From Clostridia bacterium (GTDB lineage: Bacteria; Bacillota; Clostridia; Oscillospirales; CAG-272): a stretch of DNA of 7,781 nt. The notes beneath the pieces were generated by a model, which did not search any database, was not told the DNA's origin, and saw only the letters and a program-made list of their open reading frames with translations. The position numbers and the translations under genes were made by a program. Each line of letters begins with the position of its first letter. Within the stretch, counting starts at the first letter, position 1. Positions 1 through 6,500 of this stretch are shown piece after piece. The stretch covers positions 1 through 7,781 of the forward strand of contig JAGBWH010000119.1 in the NCBI GenBank assembly GCA_017629925.1. Direction: 5' to 3'.

Positions 1-112
1 AGAGGATACAGCCTGCGGCTGATGATATACTCGCCTTGTCGAGATATACTCGGCAAGGCGGATGAGATACACGCTAAAGCGTGATGATATACCATTGCTT
101 TCGCAATGGATA
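1..112. repeat. Array of short hairpins joined by GATGATATAC-like spacers
   Basis: Short inverted repeats of differing sequence are separated by a nearly constant spacer. The stems are AGCC/GGCT at 10-20, CGCCTTG/CAAGGCG at 32-60 with an inner CGAG/CTCG pair, ACGCT/AGCGT at 71-82, and CCATTGC/GCAATGG at 92-109. The spacers are GATGATATAC at 21-30 and 83-92, GATGAGATAC at 61-70, and a partial GAGATATAC at 41-49. The first spacer is cut by the window edge, so the array probably continues upstream. Stem sequences change while pairing is kept, which suggests selection or a copying mechanism acting on structure. I know of similar arrays in clostridial genomes, often beside tRNA genes, but no established name or function. 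No protein is encoded here. Confidence 0.8.
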
Positions 113-146
113 AAAAATTCGACAAGTCGAAACTTGTCGAATTTTT
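112..146 (-). terminator. Rho-independent terminator of tRNA-Arg, also the last hairpin of the array
   Basis: A perfect 14-bp inverted repeat (113-126 with 133-146) encloses a 6-base loop at 127-132. Read on the minus strand it begins at the final A of the tRNA CCA end and finishes in a run of six T (complement of 112-117). The core of the stem is TTCGACAAG. The outer part is A/T only, so the hairpin is nearly symmetric and could also stop transcripts coming from the left on the plus strand. Confidence 0.8.
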
Positions 147-222
147 GGCCTACCCGACAGGATTCGAACCTGCGACCTACAGAGTCGGAGTCTGTCGCTC
201 TATCCAGCTGGGCTACGGGTAG
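146..222 (-). tRNA. tRNA-Arg, anticodon CCG
   Basis: This 77-nt minus-strand gene folds into a full cloverleaf. The acceptor stem is CTACCCG with CGGGTAG (7 bp), and G73 is the discriminator base. The anticodon stem ACAGA/TCTGT (5 bp) closes the loop CTCCGAC, so positions 34-36 are CCG (complement of 186-188), which reads the arginine codon CGG. The T arm is GCAGG-TTCGAAT-CCTGT. A20 and C35, known arginine identity bases in bacteria, are both present. The CCA end is encoded (146-148). The D stem GCCC/GAGC contains a C12-A23 mismatch where U12-A23 is usual; this is either natural variation or a sequencing slip. The gene has its own promoter and terminator and appears monocistronic. Confidence 0.96.
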
Positions 223-230
223 ATATAAGA

Positions 231-247
231 TAAGCCACAGGGGCTTA
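231..247 (-). other. Hairpin in the 5' leader of the pre-tRNA
   Basis: TAAGCC at 231-236 pairs perfectly with GGCTTA at 242-247 across a 5-base loop. It lies between the predicted transcription start (about 252 on the minus strand) and the mature tRNA 5' end at 222, so it would form in the leader that RNase P removes. Any role in processing is inference, and a 6-bp stem can arise by chance. Confidence 0.4.
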
Positions 248-258
248 CAGTGACATTC

Positions 259-287
259 ATTATAGCATAGGAAAAACTGTTTGTAAA
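259..287 (-). promoter_or_regulatory. SigA-type promoter of tRNA-Arg
   Basis: On the minus strand the -35 box is TTTACA (complement of 282-287), followed by a 17-base spacer and a perfect -10 TATAAT (complement of 259-264). The bases TGC directly precede the -10, giving an extended -10 element. The predicted start is near 252, leaving a leader of about 30 nt before the mature tRNA. This near-consensus promoter suits a stable-RNA gene. Confidence 0.85.
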
Positions 288-339
288 GACCAGAGCAGGA
301 AAAAACTGATAAAATCAAGCGAAAATATATGGATTGGGA

Positions 340-368
340 TTGAATTTCTATGGTCTTCGTGCTATAAT
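340..368 (+). promoter_or_regulatory. SigA-type promoter of the M16C peptidase gene
   Basis: The -35 box TTGAAT (340-345), a 17-base spacer and a perfect -10 TATAAT (363-368) are seen, with TGC just before the -10 as in the divergent tRNA promoter. Transcription would start near 375. This argues against translation from the upstream in-frame TTG at 334, which lies before this start, and supports an ATG at 397 or 409. Confidence 0.72.
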
Positions 369-408
369 TCTTGATATATACTCAATTTCAAAAACAATGA
401 GACATGAT

Positions 409-3294
409 ATGGCAAATGAAGTATTGCACGGCTTTCGGTTGCTTGAAAGTCGGCCTGTTCCTGCACTTTCCGCCGTGGCACACAGATATGTTCACGAATA
501 TAGCGGAGCGGAACTTTTGTATGTTGAAAACAATGACCCCGAAAAAGTATTTTCCATCGCATTCAAAACGATTCCCGATGATAGCACGGGTGTATTTCAT
601 ATTTTGGAGCACTCTGTGCTCTGTGGCTCTGATAAATATCCTCTGAGAGAGCCTTTTGTGGATTTGCTAAAAGGATCGATGCAAACTTTCCTCAACGCCA
701 TGACTTTTGGAGACAAAACCATGTACCCCGTGGCGAGCATGAATGAAAAAGACTTCCTAAATCTCATGTCTATTTATCTTGACGCTGTATTTTGCCCTCG
801 TATCTACAGCAAAAAAGAAATATTCATGCAAGAAGGCTGGCATCTGGAATTGCCCGATGACGGCGATCCTTATTTTAATGGCGTCGTCTACAACGAAATG
901 AAGGGCGCGTATTCCAATGCGGATTCCGTGATGTGGAAATTGCTTCAAAATGCATTGTTCCCTGATATCACCTACGGCTATTCTTCAGGTGGCGATCCCG
1001 CTGTAATTCCAGAGCTGACCTATGAAGGATTTTTGGATCATCACCGCAAATTCTACCATCCTGAAAACAGCTATATTTTCCTTTATGGTGAGATGAATTT
1101 GGAAGAAAAATTGGCATATATTGACCGCGAATATCTATCCAAACGCCCCAAGACAGGTAACCAAATTTCCATTCCTGAGCAAAAACCCATAGGTTTTTCT
1201 GTCAAAAACAGTACATACTCGATATCCGAGCAAGAATCTCTGGAAAACAACGCCCTCCTATGCATGGGCTATGTATACGGCGATTATTCCGCTCGACAAG
1301 ATATTCTTTTAATGGATATTATCTGCGAAGCCATTGCCGGAAACAACGAAGCCCCCTTAAAGAAAGCCGTTTTGGCATCGGGTGCGGGTAAAGAGTTTTC
1401 TGCTTATACCTATTCTACGAAATACGCTACCTTGGTTTTTGAACTTCACAAAGGCGATGAAACCAAAGCAGAACAGTTCAAATCACTGATAGAGGATGCG
1501 GTGCGCGACATTTGCCAAAAAGGTATTGATAGAGACGCGCTGATTGCTTGCCTCAACGCGAGAGAATTCAGCGCAAGAGAAAATGAGCACTACGGCCCTG
1601 CCGGTATCAATTATGCCACAGAGGTCATGGACGGTTGGCTCTATGGCGGTGACCCCATCCCGTATTTGACCGTGCTTGACGTGCTGGCTGACATTCGCTC
1701 CCTTATCCATACCAACGCCCCCGAAGAATTGCTCTCTCGTGTCGTGCTCGAAAGTGAACATGGTGCTATGGTCGTGCTCACGCCTTCAAAAACACTCAGC
1801 GAAGAACAAGCCAAAGTAGAGCGTGAAAAAGCCTTGGCTTTGGCTGCGTCTCTCTCAGACAGCGAAAGAGCACAAATCAAAAAAGAAAACGAAGCGCTCC
1901 GCCTTTTCCAAACCGAAGAAGATAGCCCCGAAGCCAAAGCCACTTTGCCTCGCCTTTCCCTGTCGGATCTCAATGACGAATGCTCCCCCGATATCCCCAC
2001 CGAAGAACGTACGCTTGGGAATGTGCCTGTGCTGTATCATCCTATTGACACCAATGGTATTCTCTATGCAAAATTCTATTTTGACGTGTCTCGTCTCTCG
2101 CTTGAAGATATGTCTCGTGTGTCTCTCTTGTGCCGTATGTTGGGCTCATTGCCTACCGAGCAACACTCCACGGTGGAGCTTGACACTGCCATCAAAACCC
2201 ATCTCGGCTCGCTCTTTGCTACCACAGAAACCATGCTCGACAAAGAGACGGGCGAAATCCATCGCTATGTGAGCGTAAGCGCCTCCGCTTTGGCGCAAAA
2301 TGTGGATAAAGTCATGCCACTTGCCGCAGAATTGGCACTCACCACTCGATTTGACGAGGAAGAAGTAAAACATTTACTCCAGCAAGAAGTCATCTATGGC
2401 GAGCAATATCTGATCGGCGCAGGGTCAAGCTTTGCCCTTCGTCGCGCCCAGGCAGCCAAAAAAGATGTGGCAAAATACATAGACGCCACAGAGGGCTACG
2501 GCTACCTCACATACATTCGCAAAGCCTTGGCAGACTATGAAAAAACCAGTGATTATTGTGCGCAACTTTCTGTCTTGGCACAAGAGATTTTCACCCAAAG
2601 TCCTTTGCTGATGAGCCTGTCTTGCCAAGAAGAATTGTACCAAGAATTTGCAAAAACGCCCCTGCAATTTGTAAACAATTGTTGCCAGAATACAGAAAAC
2701 ACCCCTGTTTTTGGAGAATATTCCACACATCACGGTATTAGCATACCTGCGGCTGTTGCATTTGACGGTATGTGTATGGACTACACCGAAGCTGGCTATT
2801 CTTACACCGGCAAGATGGCAGTTGCCTCTCGCATTATCTCTCTTGATTATCTGTGGAATGCCGTTCGCGTTAGAGGTGGTGCATATGGCGTGTCTATGTC
2901 CTTTGATGATAATGGCGTCATCGGATTTTCTTCTTACAGAGATCCCCACGTAAAAGAGACGCTTGACGCGTTCCGTGATACCGCTACCTATCTGCGCAAC
3001 TTTGAAACCGACAAAGAGAGCATGGAAGGATATATCATCAGCGTGATTTCAGGCATGGATAAACCTCTTCGTCCAAAAATGAAAGCCAAAATTGGGGACA
3101 TTCGCTATCTTACACACAACGATCAGGCCCGCCGTCGCAAGATTCGCTGTGAAGCTTTGTCCACGACCATTGAGGATATGCACGCCTTGGCGGATGTGAT
3201 TGAAGCCGTGGCGGATAACGCCTCCCTTTGCGTGGTTGCTGCCTCTGCAAAAATCGAAGACAACAAATCTCTTTTTGACACCATCACAACCTAA
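409..3294 (+). CDS. M16C-family zinc metallopeptidase (PreP-like)
   Basis: This is a complete, intact peptidase of the pitrilysin/insulinase clan, subfamily M16C, 961 residues from this start, close to the usual size of PreP-like proteins. Known members form a closed chamber that degrades unfolded peptides. The inverted zinc motif HILEH is at residues 64-68 (H64 and H68 as ligands, E67 as catalytic base), and E163 in NGVVYNEMKG is the expected third ligand. A charged helical linker at about 465-523 fits the M16C-associated domain. In the C-terminal half R820 and Y826 (RVRGGAYG) match the conserved Arg/Tyr pair of PreP, with the same six-residue spacing. No signal peptide is seen, so it is probably cytosolic. 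Start choice: ATG 409 has a weak GAG 7 bases upstream and gives MANEVLHGF; ATG 397 (four residues longer) is possible, while TTG 334 lies before the predicted transcription start. It is apparently monocistronic. The exact substrate cannot be read from the sequence. Confidence 0.95.
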   Translation: MANEVLHGFRLLESRPVPALSAVAHRYVHEYSGAELLYVENNDPEKVFSIAFKTIPDDSTGVFHILEHSVLCGSDKYPLREPFVDLLKGSMQTFLNAMTFGDKTMYPVASMNEKDFLNLMSIYLDAVFCPRIYSKKEIFMQEGWHLELPDDGDPYFNGVVYNEMKGAYSNADSVMWKLLQNALFPDITYGYSSGGDPAVIPELTYEGFLDHHRKFYHPENSYIFLYGEMNLEEKLAYIDREYLSKRPKTGNQISIPEQKPIGFSVKNSTYSISEQESLENNALLCMGYVYGDYSARQDILLMDIICEAIAGNNEAPLKKAVLASGAGKEFSAYTYSTKYATLVFELHKGDETKAEQFKSLIEDAVRDICQKGIDRDALIACLNAREFSARENEHYGPAGINYATEVMDGWLYGGDPIPYLTVLDVLADIRSLIHTNAPEELLSRVVLESEHGAMVVLTPSKTLSEEQAKVEREKALALAASLSDSERAQIKKENEALRLFQTEEDSPEAKATLPRLSLSDLNDECSPDIPTEERTLGNVPVLYHPIDTNGILYAKFYFDVSRLSLEDMSRVSLLCRMLGSLPTEQHSTVELDTAIKTHLGSLFATTETMLDKETGEIHRYVSVSASALAQNVDKVMPLAAELALTTRFDEEEVKHLLQQEVIYGEQYLIGAGSSFALRRAQAAKKDVAKYIDATEGYGYLTYIRKALADYEKTSDYCAQLSVLAQEIFTQSPLLMSLSCQEELYQEFAKTPLQFVNNCCQNTENTPVFGEYSTHHGISIPAAVAFDGMCMDYTEAGYSYTGKMAVASRIISLDYLWNAVRVRGGAYGVSMSFDDNGVIGFSSYRDPHVKETLDAFRDTATYLRNFETDKESMEGYIISVISGMDKPLRPKMKAKIGDIRYLTHNDQARRRKIRCEALSTTIEDMHALADVIEAVADNASLCVVAASAKIEDNKSLFDTITT

Positions 3295-3319
3295 AATTTC
3301 ATTCCGTTTTTTTCGCATT

Positions 3320-3355
3320 CCCCCCGCCACTTGTCTGCAAATGGCGGGGGTTTTT
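3320..3355 (+). terminator. Rho-independent terminator of the M16C gene
   Basis: CCCCCGCCA (3321-3329) pairs with TGGCGGGGG (3342-3350), a 9-bp GC-rich stem. The loop can close further through TTG/CAA (3331-3333 with 3338-3340) around a TCTG tetraloop. Five T follow at 3351-3355. It sits 26 bases after the peptidase stop codon and isolates that gene from the next one. Confidence 0.92.
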
Positions 3356-3493
3356 GCTATTATTTTCCATTTTTTGCATTTTTCAGGGGAAAAACCGTCA
3401 GGCGATTTGGGAAGGCCATCAAATTTGGTCATTTTCCACGAGAATATTGCTGGTTTTTGTGCTATTTTTTTCTTATTTTTTTGCCAAACTGTA

Positions 3494-3522
3494 TTGCATT
3501 TATGAATTTATTGTGATAGAAT
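3494..3522 (+). promoter_or_regulatory. Candidate promoter of the giant repeat-protein gene
   Basis: TAGAAT at 3517-3522 matches five of six -10 positions and is preceded by TGA, giving an extended -10. A weak -35, TTGCAT (3494-3499), lies 17 bases upstream. Transcription would start near 3529, giving a leader of about 55 nt. The rest of the spacer from 3356 is AT-rich with long T runs; I see no gene, operator or riboswitch fold in it. Confidence 0.45.
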
Positions 3523-3570
3523 GGAAAAGAGCAAAAATTATTAAAATTTATATAGATAGTCTTCGTTCAG

Positions 3571-3576
3571 AAAGGA
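3571..3576 (+). promoter_or_regulatory. Ribosome binding site of the giant repeat-protein gene
   Basis: AAAGGA lies 9 bases upstream of the ATG at 3586. This fixes the start of the long open frame, and the residues that follow form a plausible membrane segment with basic residues before it. Confidence 0.75.
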
Positions 3577-3585
3577 ACATGTAAA

Positions 3586-6500
3586 ATGAGGTATTTAACG
3601 AAATTTCTGTGTCAATTCATTTCCTTCTTCCTCGTATTTGCCATCGGCTTTTTGTCGTGCATTGCGGTGGTTGTCGGTGCAGCAGCGTATGCATACTGCA
3701 ACGTGTCTATTGACAAACTCAATGAGTTTGGCATGGGCATTAGCACTGACCAGTATTTTGATCCGGAAGCGGACGTTCCCGTCAACTCGTTGACGCTGGA
3801 TAAACTGCTTGGAGAGATTCTCGGTATAGCGGGAACGCCAAGCGAATATTCACTGCAGGAACTCATTGACCGCTACGGACTCAAGTTGGATGAGGGGCTG
3901 ATTAAATATTTGCCCAGCGAAGCGGTGATGACGACCGCGCTTGACAAACTGTTTTCCAGTGAAGGTATTGATATCTTCTTGCAAAGCACAAAGGTCAAAT
4001 ATGTCTTTGATTTGGGCTTAATTCCCGAAGGCATTCTCAGCGATGAAGTGTATGCTACCATCGGTGAGAAGACTCTCTATGAGATCATTTTCCCCAGCGA
4101 TGACGATTATTCCAGCGCGCTGAGAGGGGTTCAACTTGGCTTCTTCTTGGGCGTGGACTATTTCCTGGACGAAAATGGTAACTATGTGGTAGACCAAGCG
4201 GGCGAATTCCCGACCTTCAAAGAACTCATTGCGCCTATTGATATTGGCGCTATTTTGGGTATTGTCACAGGTGGCGTGCCTGTCATGAATGCTCTCCAAA
4301 CCAGTTTGGGGCATATCTATATCGAGGACGTCATTGCGACTATCACTCAAAAGGACCCTGAAGAAGTATTAGGGTCTTACTATCTCGCGATTGAAAATCG
4401 CAGTCTCGGCGATCTGTTCAAAGATGATGGCACAGGCATCTATGAACTATATATTCCCGGTTTGTTTGAAGATTTTTACCTCGGCATGCTGTTCGGCCTC
4501 GAGGCTTACATAGATTACGATGGTCAATATGTGGTGGTGCAAAAAGGCGAAAAGCCCAGCATCATCGAACTTCTTGCGCCCATTAACCTCGGCGCGATCA
4601 TGGAGGCTACCTTTGAAAAAGGCGATCCTCTTGGTGCGGCATATAAAACCATCGGCGATATTGCTATCAACGATTTGCTTGGCGCTTTCATGGATGTGGA
4701 AAAAGCCGGCATCTCTACTGCCTTTGATGACAAATCCATCAAAGATTTGCTGCCCTATGACTATGAAAATAAGAAATTCGAGAAACCCCAAGTTGCCGAA
4801 TTCTTTGAAGGCGTCTACCTGGGCGATTTCATGGGCGTTGAATATGACATCATTGACGGTGAATTCGTGATTCGCGAAAGCGATGATTCTCACGCTTTGG
4901 TGCAACTCATCGCTCACGTTAACCTCGGCGAGATCATCGCGGCGATCTTCACCAAAGAAATTAGTCAAGTATTGGTGGCGCTCTATGACCAACTTGCACC
5001 CATCGTTTTGCTGGATGCCATTCATGTATTCGTGCCTGATACCAGCAAGATCAACGGTCTGGATGAATCTTTGGCAGACAAGAGCATTGGCACCTTCCTC
5101 AAATATGGCGATAAGGATAACGACGGCGCAAGCGAATTCTACCTCGATGCTCCCGCACTCTTTGATAATATCTATCTCGCATACTTCTTTGACGGCGTAG
5201 AATACACCATCGACGCAGAAGGCAACCTGACCGTTATTGGCGCAATTGATACATGGCAAGAACTGATTGCTCACGTAGATTTGCACAAGTTTGCAGATGC
5301 TATCTTCAACAAGAAAGACATCATGCTTGCTATCTATGAGACATTTGGCTCTATTCGTATTGACGATATTCTCGACGTTGCATCTAAGGACCGCGAGGGC
5401 AACTATGATTATCTGCTCTCCTCTGACTATGTCAAACTGGGAGATTTCATTTCCTATGACGAAGAAACGGAAAAATGGTCTCTCAAACCCCTTGAAGAAT
5501 ATGCTTCTCAAGTAGACTACCATCGCTTGATTGCTGATCTCAAAGAAGATCCCAATCTCTTTGTTGTTGCATTGCTTGCACTTGGCTCAGTCGCATACTT
5601 GGCTTATATGCTCTTCCTTTCCGATAAACCTGCTGTGGATACCATGCAAGAACAACTCGCAGGCAAAACCGCTGAAGATGTGGTAAGCATTCTCCTCGAC
5701 ACAGTTGAACTTCGTTTGGATAGACTGCTCGGCACGATTGATTTTGACGAAGCTTTTGTGTTTGATGAAGAGAGTGGAAGCTATGAGTTCTCTTGGTACG
5801 GCGCTGTAAAAGATATCAAGTTTGACGATGTCATTTATGCGATCGTCGATTATGAAGAAAAGGGTTATGCCGACTTCTTTGGCGGTGCAACTTTGTCTAG
5901 CATCTTGGTCGAAGACGGCGATGGCTATCGTCTCGAAGCACAAGGCCTTTTCGAATACATTTTGCTCGATTCCTTCCTTAATAATATATTCATTATTGCC
6001 GAAAGCAGCCTCGAAGAAGCTGGTTTGGGTGGCATTTTTGATGGTGTGAAACTCTCTGACGTCATCGAACTGGAAGATGGCGAACTCATCATTCACCCCT
6101 CTGTAATCCTTCTCAATCTTGAGGATGCCGAGGCTGAACTTAGAGCAATTAAGGACGATCCTTTTGCCCTTCGTTCCATCGTTTTGCTCGGTGGTTTTCT
6201 TGGCAGCGTGGCTTATAAATACTTCAAAGAGTATGAAAGCTTCAGCCAAATTGAATTTGATACATACCTCCAAAGCTTGAACATTTATGGCGAAATCTAC
6301 CATGAAATTTTCAGCGGAAAAACCGTAGGTGAACTGCTTCCTAAAGAATTGTCTGATCTCCCCGCATCTTTGTTCAATTTCTTCTCCGATGTGAGACTGA
6401 CCACTTTCGCACAACTGCTCAAAATTGATGCTGTAAACGAAGGCGAACTGCAAGGTATTTTTGATGATGTAACGCTGGGCGAATTGATTGAACTGGAAGA

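Noticed and set aside
1..146. CRISPR array
   Set aside because: The constant part is only about 10 bases and the variable parts are self-complementary and of unequal length. No CRISPR repeat-spacer structure or cas gene is present.
62..253. Plus-strand 63-codon open frame
   Set aside because: It reads through the hairpin array, the terminator and the antisense of tRNA-Arg. It has no ribosome binding site and the RNA gene explains the sequence.
3356..3493. Small genes or a structured leader in the T-rich spacer
   Set aside because: The open frames there overlap the terminator or peptidase end, lack ribosome binding sites and give low-complexity Phe-rich products. No long stem or riboswitch-like fold was found by eye.
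3652..3660. Lipoprotein lipobox at FLSC (C25) of the giant protein
   Set aside because: Position -3 is Phe rather than Leu, and the hydrophobic stretch continues about 12 residues past the cysteine, which fits an uncleaved membrane anchor better.
4447..5523. Minus-strand open frame of 358 codons
   Set aside because: It lies exactly codon-on-codon opposite the giant repeat protein. It stays open only because that gene rarely uses TTA, CTA and TCA. There is no ribosome binding site, and the plus-strand reading shows clear protein repeats.
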